Shown here in pieces: positions 1 to 8,222 of a stretch of 64,000 nucleotides of DNA (positions within the stretch are counted from its first letter, which is position 1; every line of letters begins with the position of its first letter). Source of the stretch: Streptomyces fildesensis. GTDB lineage: Bacteria; Actinomycetota; Actinomycetes; Streptomycetales; Streptomycetaceae. The stretch lies in assembly GCF_016107395.1 (NCBI RefSeq), contig NZ_JAAIKO010000010.1, forward strand, positions 62,001-126,000, written 5' to 3'. The position numbers and the translations under genes are program-made. Under the pieces are notes generated by a model that saw only the letters and a program-made list of their open reading frames with translations, was not told where the DNA came from and searched no databases.

Positions 1-17
1 CACGGTCGGCCCCCGCT

Positions 18-38
18 CCTCGGCCCTCGGCCCTCAGC
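18..38. repeat. 7-bp tandem repeat, three copies, across a stop codon
   Basis: CCTCGGC, CCTCGGC and CCTCAGC stand head to tail. The stop codon of the acyl-CoA dehydrogenase gene (34-36, minus strand) is inside the third copy. Confidence 0.6.
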
Positions 39-1200
39 CCTTCGGGAGGCCGAGGATGCGCTCGGCCACGATGTTCTTCTGGATCTGCGATGTGCCGGCG
101 GCGATCGTGTACGAGAGCGACGACAGCCGCTCCGCCGTCCACGGATGCCCGGTGTCCTGCGCGAGCGGCCCCAGAACCTCGGCGGCCGTGTCGTAGAGCT
201 CCTGCCGGGCGTGCGAGTAGCGCAGCTTGAAGACCGACCCGCCGGTCCCGGGCACGCCCGTGCCGCCCGCCCGCAGCGAGCGCTCCGCCTCGCTGACGTT
301 CCACTGGGTGAGCCGCCACAGGACGGAGAACTCGGCCGCGAGCCGGCCCAGCCCGCGCCGCAGCGCCGGATCGTCCCAGCTGCCGTTGGCCTTGGCGGCG
401 CGCGCGACCTCGCCCAGGACGCGGCGGCAGGCGACGACCTCGCCGACGAAGGCGGTGCCGCGTTCGAAGGAGAGGGTGACCATGGTGACGCGCCAGCCGT
501 CGTTCTCCTCCCCCACCCGGTTCTCGACCGGCACCCGCACCTCGTCGAGGAACATCTCGGCGAACTCCGTCGACCCCGCGAGGGTGCGCAGCGGCCGTAC
601 CGTGACGCCCGGGGCGTCCATCGGCATCGCGAGCCAGGAGATGCCGCGGTGCTTGGGCGCCTGCGGATCGGTGCGGACCAGCAGTTCGCACCAGTCCGCG
701 ACCTCCGCGTGCGAGGTCCAGATCTTCGAGCCGGTCACCACGTACGCGTCGCCGTCGCGCACCGCGCGGGTCCGCAGCGAGGCCAGGTCGGAGCCGGCGC
801 CGGGTTCGCTGAACCCCTGGCACCACACCTCGTCGCCGCGCAGCACCGGCGGCAGCCAGCGCCGCCGCTGCTCGTCGGTGCCTTCGGCGGCGATGGTGGG
901 CCCGGCGTGCAGCAGCCCGACGAAGTTGGCGCCCACATAGGGCGCGCCCGCCTTCTCCGTCTCCTCCAGGAAGATCAGGTGCTGCACCGGCGTCGCGCCC
1001 CGCCCGCCGGCGTCGACCGGCCAGTGCAGGCCCGCGTAGCCCGCGTCGTACAGCATCCGCTGCCAGCCGGCGTCGTACGCACGCCGCCCCGGCCAGTCGC
1101 GCGGGTCCGGCCGGGGCGGCAGCTTGGGCAGTACGTCGCCGAGCCAGGACCGCAGTCCGGCCCGGAACTCCTCCTGCTCCGCGGTGTACGTCAGATCCAC
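34..1200 (-). CDS. acyl-CoA dehydrogenase family protein
   Basis: A 388-residue flavoprotein of the acyl-CoA dehydrogenase superfamily, expected to catalyse FAD-dependent alpha,beta-desaturation of an acyl-CoA in the cytoplasm. The central FAD/substrate loop WCQGFSEPGAGSDLASL (about residues 126-142) and the GSKIWTSHA strand are clear, as is the C-terminal AGTSQIQKNIVAERILGLP signature. Full family length. It lies 7 bp downstream of the amidohydrolase on the same strand, so the two form an operon. The substrate cannot be read from sequence; the neighbouring CoA ligase suggests a carboxylic acid activated first to its CoA ester. The stop codon sits in the third copy of a CCTCGGC-type triplet repeat (18-38). 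Confidence 0.92.
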   Translation of the reverse strand: MDLTYTAEQEEFRAGLRSWLGDVLPKLPPRPDPRDWPGRRAYDAGWQRMLYDAGYAGLHWPVDAGGRGATPVQHLIFLEETEKAGAPYVGANFVGLLHAGPTIAAEGTDEQRRRWLPPVLRGDEVWCQGFSEPGAGSDLASLRTRAVRDGDAYVVTGSKIWTSHAEVADWCELLVRTDPQAPKHRGISWLAMPMDAPGVTVRPLRTLAGSTEFAEMFLDEVRVPVENRVGEENDGWRVTMVTLSFERGTAFVGEVVACRRVLGEVARAAKANGSWDDPALRRGLGRLAAEFSVLWRLTQWNVSEAERSLRAGGTGVPGTGGSVFKLRYSHARQELYDTAAEVLGPLAQDTGHPWTAERLSSLSYTIAAGTSQIQKNIVAERILGLPKG

Positions 1201-1207
1201 GCTCGCC

Positions 1208-2467
1208 TCACCTACCGGATCCGCCGGCCGCGGGCGCGGGCGCGGGGCTCTGCCGTGCGAAGGACGAGAGGTCGAGACCGCGGTCGAAGTCGAGATCGAG
1301 CATCCGGATCGCGTTGCCGCGCATGAGCTTGTAGACGGTCTCGTCGTCGAGCCCCTTCATATGGTCCTCGGCGACCGCCTTGGTGTGCGGGAAGGTCGAG
1401 TCCACATGCGGGTAGTCCGTCTCGAAGGTCGCGTTGTCGCGGCCGACGACGTCCAGCGACGCGACCCCGTGCTTGTCGCGGAAGAAGCAGCAGAAGATCT
1501 GCCGGTAGTAGTACGTCGACGGCGGCTCGGGGATGATGTCGCGCACCCCGCCCCAGGCCCGGTGCTCCTCCCAGACGGTGTCGGCGCGCTCCAGGGCGTA
1601 CGGGATCCAGCCCATCTGGCCCTCGCTGTAGGCGAGTTTGAGCGTCGGGAACTTGACGAGGACCCCGCTGAAGAGGAAGTCCATCATCGAGGCCATCGCG
1701 TTGTTGAAGCTGAGCGCGGCCTGGACGGCGGGCGGCGCGTCCGGGGAGGCGGCGGGCATCTGCGAGGACGAGCCGATGTGCATGTTCACGACCGTGCCGG
1801 TCTCCTGGCACACCGCGAAGAAGGGGTCCCAGTAGCCGGAGTGGATGCTCGGCAGGCCCAGGTGCGTCGGGATCTCGCTGAACGTGACGGCCTTGACGCC
1901 GCGGGCGGCGTTGCGGCGGATCTCGGCCACGGCCAGGTCGATGTCCCAGAGCGGGATGATGCACAGCGGGATGAGCCGGCCGCCGCTGTCACCGCACCAC
2001 TCGTCGACCATCCAGTCGTTGTAGGCGCGCACGCAGGCGAGCGCGACCTCCTTGTCGTGCGCCTCGGAGAACGTCTGCCCGCAGAACCGCGGGAAGGTCG
2101 GGAAGCAGAGTGACGCCTCGACATGGTTGAGGTCCATGTCCGCCAGGCGTTCCTTCGGGTCCCAGCAGCCGCGGCGCATCTCGGCGCGGGTGATGCCCTC
2201 CAGGGTCATGTCGTCGCGGTCGAAGCCGACGGCGGCGATGTTCCGCTTGTACGGGAACTTGAGGTCCTCGTAGATCCACCAGTCGGTGGGCGGTCCGTCC
2301 GGGTCCATCGTGATCTGGTACTTCCCGGCGACGTACGCCAGCTCACCGATACCTGCGGTCAGCGGCTTCGGACCGCGGTCGCGGTACTTGGCCGGCAGCC
2401 ACTTCTCGAAGAGGTGCGCGGGTTCGATGACATGGTCGTCGACGCTGATGATCCTGGGCAGTTCCAT
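1208..2467 (-). CDS. amidohydrolase family protein (ACMSD-like, COG2159)
   Basis: A 419-residue TIM-barrel amidohydrolase of the aminocarboxymuconate-semialdehyde decarboxylase-like group. These enzymes decarboxylate or hydrolyse ring-derived acids using one metal ion. The N-terminal DDHVIEP motif, the central NMHIGSSSQMP histidine and the C-terminal TDYPHVDSTFPHTK segment fit the family's metal and catalytic sites. The start at 2467 is chosen because GGGAGAGG lies just upstream; a longer frame to 2515 would run through the operator. It is the first gene of an operon with the acyl-CoA dehydrogenase and is divergent from the CoA ligase. The exact reaction is unknown; related genes often sit with acyl-CoA catabolic genes in actinomycetes. 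Confidence 0.85.
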   Translation of the reverse strand: MELPRIISVDDHVIEPAHLFEKWLPAKYRDRGPKPLTAGIGELAYVAGKYQITMDPDGPPTDWWIYEDLKFPYKRNIAAVGFDRDDMTLEGITRAEMRRGCWDPKERLADMDLNHVEASLCFPTFPRFCGQTFSEAHDKEVALACVRAYNDWMVDEWCGDSGGRLIPLCIIPLWDIDLAVAEIRRNAARGVKAVTFSEIPTHLGLPSIHSGYWDPFFAVCQETGTVVNMHIGSSSQMPAASPDAPPAVQAALSFNNAMASMMDFLFSGVLVKFPTLKLAYSEGQMGWIPYALERADTVWEEHRAWGGVRDIIPEPPSTYYYRQIFCCFFRDKHGVASLDVVGRDNATFETDYPHVDSTFPHTKAVAEDHMKGLDDETVYKLMRGNAIRMLDLDFDRGLDLSSFARQSPAPAPAAGGSGR

Positions 2468-2483
2468 CGGCCTCTCCCTGCAG

Positions 2484-2502
2484 ATCTGATGGATCGTCAG
2501 AT
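2484..2502. promoter_or_regulatory. palindromic operator 1 (CTGATG-GAT-CGTCAG)
   Basis: The inverted repeat CTGATGGATCGTCAG at 2486-2500, flanked by AT on both sides, lies 19 bp upstream of the amidohydrolase start. It matches operator 2 (2589-2603) half-site for half-site with one mismatch. The form suits a TetR-type dimer. No such regulator gene is in the window. Confidence 0.6.
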
Positions 2503-2588
2503 TTAGAGTACGCACGCACGCACGTCGCGTCCATCGGCGTCACACCCCTGGACCGGCGGGGCCGCGCCGCATACGCTGCCGCCAGGAT

Positions 2589-2603
2589 CTGACGCTACGT
2601 CAG
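2589..2603. promoter_or_regulatory. palindromic operator 2 (CTGACG-CTA-CGTCAG)
   Basis: A perfect 6-3-6 inverted repeat, CTGACGCTACGTCAG, 28 bp upstream of the CoA ligase start. With operator 1 it forms a pair about 103 bp apart, one near each divergent start. A single repressor controlling both arms of the module is the simplest reading. Confidence 0.65.
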
Positions 2604-2631
2604 GTGTGGTGACGGTACGGAGGAGACCGGC

Positions 2632-4308
2632 ATGGACCCGACGCGGGAGAGCGGCACGGCCCCGACGCAGACCGGATCGGCCCCGGCACAGGGGACGGGC
2701 ACGGCCCCGGCGCAAGGGACCGGCACGGTCGCGGCGCAGGAGACCCCGACCGCCGTCGCAGCGGCCCTCGGTGCATCGTCAACCCTCTGGGCGCTCGCCG
2801 CCCGCCGCGCCGAGCTCACCCCCGACGCCCCCGTCCTCCTCGACACCGACGGCCGCCGGATCACCTTCGGCCAGCTGTGCCACCGGGCCGAACGCGTCGC
2901 CGCCGGCCTCCACGACCTCGGCGTCCGGCCCGGCAGCCGGTTCGCCTGGCAGCTGCCCACCCGGATCGAGACGGTGCTGCTGACCTTCGCCCTCGCCCGG
3001 CTCGGCGCCATGCAGACCCCGCTCATCCCCTTCTACCGGGACCGCGAGGTCGGCTACGCGCTGCGCGAGGCCGGGGCGGAGTTCTTCGCGATACCCGGCG
3101 AGTGGCGCGGCTACGACTACGCGGCGATGGCCGACCGCCTCGCGCCGCGGCTGTCCCGGCCGCCGCTCCTGCTCACCACCTACGACCGGCTCCCCGACGG
3201 CGATCCGGCCGTGCTGCCGGAACCGCCCGCCGACGGCACCTCGGTCCGCTGGATCTACTGGACCTCCGGCACCACCTCCGACCCCAAGGGCGTGCTGCAC
3301 ACCGACCGCAGCCTCATCGCCGCCGGCGGCTGCCTCGCCCACGCGCTGCGCCTCACCCCCGACGACGTCGGCTCCATGGCCTTCCCCTACGCCCATGTCG
3401 CCGGACCCGACTACACCGTGATGCTGCTGCTCTACGGCTTTCCCGCGCTGCTCCTCGAGCACTTCGCGCTGCCCGCCTCGCTCGACGCCTACCGGGAGCA
3501 CGGCGTCACGGTCGCCGGCGGCAGCACCGTCTTCTACTCGATGTTCCTGGCCGAGCAGCGCAAGGACCCCACCGCCAAGCTCATTCCCGGCCTGCGGCTG
3601 CTCGCGGGCGGCGGCGCGCCCATGCCGCCCGAGCTGTACTACGAGGTCACGCGCGAGATGGGCTGCCAACTCACCCACGGCTACGGCATGACCGAGGTCC
3701 CCATGATCACCATGGGCGCCCCCGACGACACCCCCGACCACCTCGCGACCACCGAGGGGCGCCCCCCGGCGGCCATGGAGATCCGCATCACGGACTCCGA
3801 CGGCAAGCCGCTGCCCGCCGGCACCGACGGTGAGGTCAGGCTGCGCGGCGAGGCCGTCTGCCAGGGTTATCTGCACGCCGCCCAGACCGCCGAGGTCTTC
3901 GACCCGGACGGCTTCCTCATCACCGGCGACCTCGGCCGGCTCACCCCGGACGGCTATCTCGTCCTCACCGGCCGGCTCAAGGACATCATCATCCGCAAGG
4001 GCGAGAACATCTCCGCCCAGGAGATCGAGGACCTGCTCTACGAGCACCCCGCCGTCGCCGACGCGGCCGTCGTCGGACTGCCCGACCCCGAGCGCGGTGA
4101 ACGGGTCTGCGCCGTCGTGGAACAGCCCGCCGGAGCGCCGCCGATCACTCTCGCGGACATCACCGGATATCTACGGGAGCACGGGCTGTCCGCCCACAAG
4201 CTGCCGGAACAACTGGAGATCGTGGACGCCCTGCCGCGCAACGACGTGCTGCGCAAGGTGCTGAAGTTCAAGCTGCGGGAGCGCTTCGGCGGCACCCGCT
4301 CCTCCTAG
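2632..4308 (+). CDS. AMP-dependent acyl-CoA synthetase/ligase
   Basis: A 558-residue ANL-superfamily adenylating enzyme that activates a carboxylic acid to acyl-AMP and then acyl-CoA. The phosphate loop YWTSGTTSDPKGV (about 207-219), the HGYGMTEVP motif, the hinge GDLGRLTPDGYLVLTGRLKD and the GENISAQEIED segment are all visible. The A10 region reads PRNDVLRKVLK: the catalytic lysine seems kept but the usual Gly before it is Arg. The N-terminus carries about 45 low-complexity Ala/Thr/Gly/Pro residues with repeated GTAPAQGT units. GGAGGAG precedes the ATG. It is divergent from the amidohydrolase/acyl-CoA dehydrogenase operon with operators between, so it probably feeds that pathway. Substrate unknown. 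Confidence 0.9.
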   Translation: MDPTRESGTAPTQTGSAPAQGTGTAPAQGTGTVAAQETPTAVAAALGASSTLWALAARRAELTPDAPVLLDTDGRRITFGQLCHRAERVAAGLHDLGVRPGSRFAWQLPTRIETVLLTFALARLGAMQTPLIPFYRDREVGYALREAGAEFFAIPGEWRGYDYAAMADRLAPRLSRPPLLLTTYDRLPDGDPAVLPEPPADGTSVRWIYWTSGTTSDPKGVLHTDRSLIAAGGCLAHALRLTPDDVGSMAFPYAHVAGPDYTVMLLLYGFPALLLEHFALPASLDAYREHGVTVAGGSTVFYSMFLAEQRKDPTAKLIPGLRLLAGGGAPMPPELYYEVTREMGCQLTHGYGMTEVPMITMGAPDDTPDHLATTEGRPPAAMEIRITDSDGKPLPAGTDGEVRLRGEAVCQGYLHAAQTAEVFDPDGFLITGDLGRLTPDGYLVLTGRLKDIIIRKGENISAQEIEDLLYEHPAVADAAVVGLPDPERGERVCAVVEQPAGAPPITLADITGYLREHGLSAHKLPEQLEIVDALPRNDVLRKVLKFKLRERFGGTRSS

Positions 4309-4544
4309 GCCGCGCCCCTCAGGAGACGCGGGACCCAGCAGAAACCAGCGGGAACACCGGGACGACCGGGACCAATGGGGCCACCGGCACCGTAAGGATT
4401 AGCGGGCCGTGACAGCCGCGGCCGGGCATGCCGCAACAGCCGCTAGTCTGCGTCTGCTGACCACGTAACTTCCGGGACGCGTCGCCGAGTTGACGCGCGC
4501 AGGACGTCCGGCCGCGTGGCGCGACCAGGTCTTGGGAGGCGGAC

Positions 4545-5750
4545 GTGGCGGACGCTACGGACAGTGCGGTTGCGGCGCAGAGCGGTCCGCGGGACCGCCG
4601 GCCGGGCCGCGCGCAGGCGCAGGTGCACGCGGCGCGCCGGCTGGGCGAGGCCAGGATCGCGCTGGCCGCGGGCGACGCGGCCGGCGCGGCGGACCGGTTC
4701 CGCGCGGCGCTCGCCACCGCCGGGGACCACGAGCTCGCGGACGAGCAGGTCTCGGCCCTGCTCGGGCTGGGCGACTGCGCCCTCGAGAGCGGGGAACTCA
4801 CCGTCGCCCGCGAGCACTTCGAGGCCGTGGAGAAGCTGCTGGCCGGTGAGCCGCTGCCGCGCCGGGCCGCCGCGATCCGCGGCCGGGCGGTCTCCCATCT
4901 GCTCGCGGGTGAACTGCGCTACGCCTGCTACCTGCTGGAGAGCGCGATCGACGGACTGCACGCCGCCGGAACCCAGGACCCGGACGCGCTGCTGCTCCTC
5001 CACACCGCCGTCATCGCCCCGTACATGGACATGGGCGCCCACGCCCGCGCCGCCCAGGCCGCCGAGCTCGCCCTCGCACTCGCCCCCAGCGCCACCGATC
5101 CCGCACTGGTCGCCGGAATGCACCGCAGTGTGGCCCGCACCCTCATCGCCGAGGGCCGGATCACCGAGGCCGACGCCTCGCTCGCCAAGGCACAGGAGCT
5201 GTACCAGCGCCTGGGATTCCGCTCCGACCTGGCTAAATGTCATTGGATGCGCGGGTATGTACACGCCCAGGACGGCAATCTGGAGCACGCGGAACGTGAA
5301 CTGCGGCTCGCCCGCGACATGCTGGCGGCACAGCAGTCCGTGCTCTTCACCGATCAGGTGGAGGTGGAACTCGCCGACGTGCTGCGCCGGCGCGGCAGTC
5401 ACACCGAGGCGGGCGAACTGCTCGCCCGGCTGCTCGACCGCATCGGTCCCGAGCGCGGCGCCATCCACGCGGCCGGCGCCCACCGGCTGCTCGGTCTGAT
5501 CGCGCAGGAGGACGGCGAACTCGACGCCGCCGAGGAGCACTACGTCAACGCCCTGTCCCTGCTGGAACGCGCCGGCGCCGCCGGCGATCTCGCCGACCTC
5601 TGCCGGCTGCTGGGCGATCTGCTGCGCAGTACCGGACGGGTCGAGGCCGCCCTGGACGCCTATCGCACCGGCCTCGGCCACCGTGCCGCGATCGGCACCA
5701 CCACACTGGGCCCGGCTCCGGCGAAGCCCACCAGACCACCGGCGTACTGA
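4545..5750 (+). CDS. tetratricopeptide repeat protein
   Basis: A 401-residue soluble all-alpha protein. It is built of degenerate TPR-like helical pairs (for example AREHFEAVEKLLAGE, ADASLAKAQELYQRLGF and AEEHYVNALSLLERAGAAGDLADLCRLLG) and has no obvious catalytic or DNA-binding domain. GTG start with GGGAGG about 8 nt upstream. It stands alone and is convergent with the STAS gene. It may be a scaffold or sensor for protein partners, but nothing in the context identifies them. Confidence 0.75.
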   Translation: MADATDSAVAAQSGPRDRRPGRAQAQVHAARRLGEARIALAAGDAAGAADRFRAALATAGDHELADEQVSALLGLGDCALESGELTVAREHFEAVEKLLAGEPLPRRAAAIRGRAVSHLLAGELRYACYLLESAIDGLHAAGTQDPDALLLLHTAVIAPYMDMGAHARAAQAAELALALAPSATDPALVAGMHRSVARTLIAEGRITEADASLAKAQELYQRLGFRSDLAKCHWMRGYVHAQDGNLEHAERELRLARDMLAAQQSVLFTDQVEVELADVLRRRGSHTEAGELLARLLDRIGPERGAIHAAGAHRLLGLIAQEDGELDAAEEHYVNALSLLERAGAAGDLADLCRLLGDLLRSTGRVEAALDAYRTGLGHRAAIGTTTLGPAPAKPTRPPAY

Positions 5751-5826
5751 GACCGCCCGCGACATCCGGTGCGGACCAGGGCGTGTTGCGAAAGTCCCGC
5801 CTGGCCCACGGCGTCTGGCACGCGCC

Positions 5827-6198
5827 CTAGGCGGATATCGGCCGGGCCGAGTCGTCGGTCGCGGAAGCGAGGTCCGGATAGACGTCGAAGAGGCGGCGGA
5901 CGCCGAGGGCGGCGAGCACCCGGTTCACATGGGACCCGTCGTCGGCGGCGCCCTGGTCCGGCAGCACGATACGGAGCCGGCCCGCGCACGAACGCATCAG
6001 TCGGCGCGCGGCGATCAGCACACCCACTCCGCTGGAGTCGCAGAAGCGCACCTCCGCGAGATCGAGGACCACGCTGCGCCGCCCGTCGGCGACCGCCTCG
6101 TGCACGTGCTGGCGAACGGTGGGGGAGGTCAGGAGGTCCATCTCGCCCGTGACGATCACCACGGCCCAGCCGTCCTGCTCGACCTGCGTTACTTCCAC
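5827..6198 (-). CDS. STAS-domain anti-sigma factor antagonist (RsbV/SpoIIAA-like)
   Basis: A 123-residue single STAS domain. The phosphorylatable serine lies in the conserved FCDSSGVGVL loop (about 59-68), as in SpoIIAA/RsbV proteins that bind and neutralise an RsbW-type anti-sigma kinase. The C-terminal 20 residues are disordered. GTG start with GAGGTGA six bases upstream. No RsbW-like kinase is adjacent, so its partner is encoded elsewhere. From memory, an anti-anti-sigma gene beside an ECF-like sigma gene is also found near purU and dmdR1 in S. coelicolor; I could not check this. Confidence 0.88.
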   Translation of the reverse strand: MEVTQVEQDGWAVVIVTGEMDLLTSPTVRQHVHEAVADGRRSVVLDLAEVRFCDSSGVGVLIAARRLMRSCAGRLRIVLPDQGAADDGSHVNRVLAALGVRRLFDVYPDLASATDDSARPISA

Positions 6199-6510
6199 TG
6201 AGACTCACCTCGCGACGTCGCTGGGAGCAGCCCGGCCACCCTGGCGGTCCGCGGAGGCCCGGAAGGCCGCTCCTCGGGGAATTGCGACAGCGTCATCATG
6301 TGAACCCTATGCCCGGAATCCCGCACAGCCGAGCAGTACCGCGGTCACACCCGCATAACACATCGCCAGAAGCGGTCCGATACGGCGGCAGGATGGCGCA
6401 AAGGGGCGTACGCCGTCGTAGGTGGCGGTTACATTCGAACTGATGAGGCCGGGCAGGTCCGGCAGGGCGACGCGGCCGGCGGAACGCCGGCGCCGAGGGG
6501 AGAGGTTCGC
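6199..6510. other. divergent intergenic region, STAS gene / sigma gene
   Basis: These 312 bp carry the promoters of the two divergent genes. I see no long ORF, riboswitch fold or strong palindrome, and no confident -35/-10 pair. A TTACATTC element at 6429-6436 is the only -10-like segment on the sigma side. Confidence 0.4.
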
Positions 6511-7068
6511 ATGGCGACACCGGCACCACCCCGCTGGGACCGCAAGATGCAGCAGCGTCTGGCCCGCGGGGAGGAAGCCGCGCTCGGCGAGCTGTACGAC
6601 CGGTACGCGTCGCTGGTGCACAGCCTCGCCCACCGCGTGCTGGACGACGACGAGGCCGCGAACCACATCACCCGCGAGGTCTTCGGCTTCCTCTGGGAGA
6701 ACCCCGACGCCTACGACCCGAGGCGCGGCTCGCTGCGCTCCTGGATCGCCGCGCTCACCCAGCGCCGGGCCGTGCAGCGGCTGCGCCATGCGGAGAACCG
6801 CGGCCGGAGCAGCCAGGACGAGATCGAGGCGAAGGTCCGCGAGGCCAATACCGCCGCCCGCGCCGACTTCATCGTCACCTCCATGCCGGCCCCGTTGCGC
6901 GACGCCCTCGAACTGGCCTACTTCCGGCGGCGCGACTACCGGCAGACCGCCGCCGACCTGGGCGTCACCGAGGACGAGGCCCGGCGCCGGCTGCGCCTGG
7001 GCCTGCAGCTGCTGTCCACCGCGATGGCACCCGCCGCGCCCGCGGGTCTCGACGGGTGGCAGCGGTGA
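6511..7068 (+). CDS. ECF-type RNA polymerase sigma factor
   Basis: A 185-residue sigma-70 family protein with region 2 (about 17-88, GEEAALGELYDRYASLVHSL through TQRRAVQRLR) and region 4 helix-turn-helix (about 125-175, LRDALELAYFRRRDYRQTAADLGV). It would direct RNA polymerase to a small regulon when released from its anti-sigma factor. GGGGAGAGG precedes the ATG. The stop codon overlaps the GTG of the next gene (GTGA at 7065-7068), so sigma and anti-sigma are translationally coupled, as expected for stoichiometric partners. Confidence 0.88.
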   Translation: MATPAPPRWDRKMQQRLARGEEAALGELYDRYASLVHSLAHRVLDDDEAANHITREVFGFLWENPDAYDPRRGSLRSWIAALTQRRAVQRLRHAENRGRSSQDEIEAKVREANTAARADFIVTSMPAPLRDALELAYFRRRDYRQTAADLGVTEDEARRRLRLGLQLLSTAMAPAAPAGLDGWQR

Positions 7069-8198
7069 CCGCCGGGACGACGGGCCCCGGGCCGGACCGC
7101 GGACGACTCCCCCCGTACGACCACAGCACCCTCAAGTCCCTCCTCGGGGCCTGGGCGCTGGCCGCCTGCTCACGCGAGGAGTCGCTCGCGGTCGAGGTGC
7201 ACCTCACGGACTGCGCGTCCTGCGCGGACGAGGCGCTGCGGCTGCGCGACGCCGTCGGCCTGCTGCACCAGGAGGAGACGCTCGACCTTGATCCGCTGCT
7301 GCGGTCCCGGGTGTTGTCGGGTTGTCTCGACCGCCGCCCGGCGCGCATTCCGGTGCCCGAATGGGCGGGTCCGTACGACGCGGAGTCCGCCCGGCTGGAC
7401 GCGCTGCTGCGCGATCTCGGCGACGGCTACTGGGACGCGCCCGTCGAGCTGCGCTGGTACGAGGACAAGCGGGTGGCCCGTGAGGTCTCCGTCGCGCAGG
7501 TCATCGGCCATCTCTGCGCGGTGGACGGCCTGGTCGCGTCCGCGCTCGGGCTGCCCATCGACGAGCTGCCGTTCGATCCGGCGCAGCGCACCGAGAGTTA
7601 CTGGGCCACGGCGCGGAACGTGCCGGGCGCCCCGTTGCGTGCCCGGTGGCGCGAGCAGAGCCAGACGCTGGTGCGCACGGTGTCCTTCGCCGGGCACGGG
7701 ACCGCCGGACTGGACGTCGGATACGGCGCGTTCACGCTGCCGCTGCGGGACGCGTTCCTCGACCGGGCCTTCGAGTGCTGGATACACGCCTGGGACATCG
7801 CCGAGGCCGTCGACTACCCGTACGACCCTCCGGCGCCGCGCAACCTCAACCGCATGATCGACCTGGCGGCCCGGATGCTGCCCACCGCCATCGCGGGGCG
7901 CCGCCGGGCCGGACTCACGGCCTCCCCGGCCCGGCTCACCGCCGCGGGCTCGCCCGGCAGGTCGGTGCATCTGGAGGTCGAGGGCCAGGGCGGGGGGAAC
8001 TGGTACATCGCCCTGGACTCGCCCGGAGCGCCGGCCACCGCCGAGGAGGCGGTGGCCCATGTCGCGCTCGACAGCGTCGAGTTCTGCCAGCTGGCCGCGG
8101 GTCATCTGGAGCCCGAGCGGATAGCGGTGGGCCAGGACGGGGACCGCGACGTCATCCGCGATGTGCTCTTCGCCGCCGCGTCACTGTCGAGGCTGTGA
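7065..8198 (+). CDS. zinc-finger anti-sigma factor fused to mycothiol-dependent maleylpyruvate isomerase-like domain
   Basis: A 377-residue two-domain protein. The N-terminal ~70 residues are a ZAS-type anti-sigma domain with the zinc ligands in HLTDCASC (HxxxCxxC). Next comes a DinB-like maleylpyruvate isomerase N domain with metal-ligand candidates in VIGHLCAVDG and FECWIHAWD (ExxxH), followed by the small C-terminal domain of that family. GTG at 7065 gives GTGA coupling with the sigma gene; GTG at 7056 is an alternative. A mycothiol-binding fold on a zinc anti-sigma factor suggests thiol or redox control of the sigma factor, but this is inference. No transmembrane segment, so it is cytoplasmic. 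Confidence 0.82.
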   Translation: MTAGTTGPGPDRGRLPPYDHSTLKSLLGAWALAACSREESLAVEVHLTDCASCADEALRLRDAVGLLHQEETLDLDPLLRSRVLSGCLDRRPARIPVPEWAGPYDAESARLDALLRDLGDGYWDAPVELRWYEDKRVAREVSVAQVIGHLCAVDGLVASALGLPIDELPFDPAQRTESYWATARNVPGAPLRARWREQSQTLVRTVSFAGHGTAGLDVGYGAFTLPLRDAFLDRAFECWIHAWDIAEAVDYPYDPPAPRNLNRMIDLAARMLPTAIAGRRRAGLTASPARLTAAGSPGRSVHLEVEGQGGGNWYIALDSPGAPATAEEAVAHVALDSVEFCQLAAGHLEPERIAVGQDGDRDVIRDVLFAAASLSRL

Positions 8199-8222
8199 CG
8201 CGGCGGCAGCTCCCCGCTCCTG

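Noticed and set aside
2779..4047. Long minus-strand frame opposite the CoA ligase
   Set aside because: No domain, Gly/Ala/Glu/Val-rich shadow of a clearly coding strand.
5751..5826. Terminator between the TPR and STAS genes
   Set aside because: AGGGCGTG and CACGCGCCCT can pair only with a bulge and a long loop; too weak to call.
6430..6435. Promoter -10 (TACATT) for the sigma gene
   Set aside because: No -35 at a workable distance; kept only as a remark on the intergenic region.
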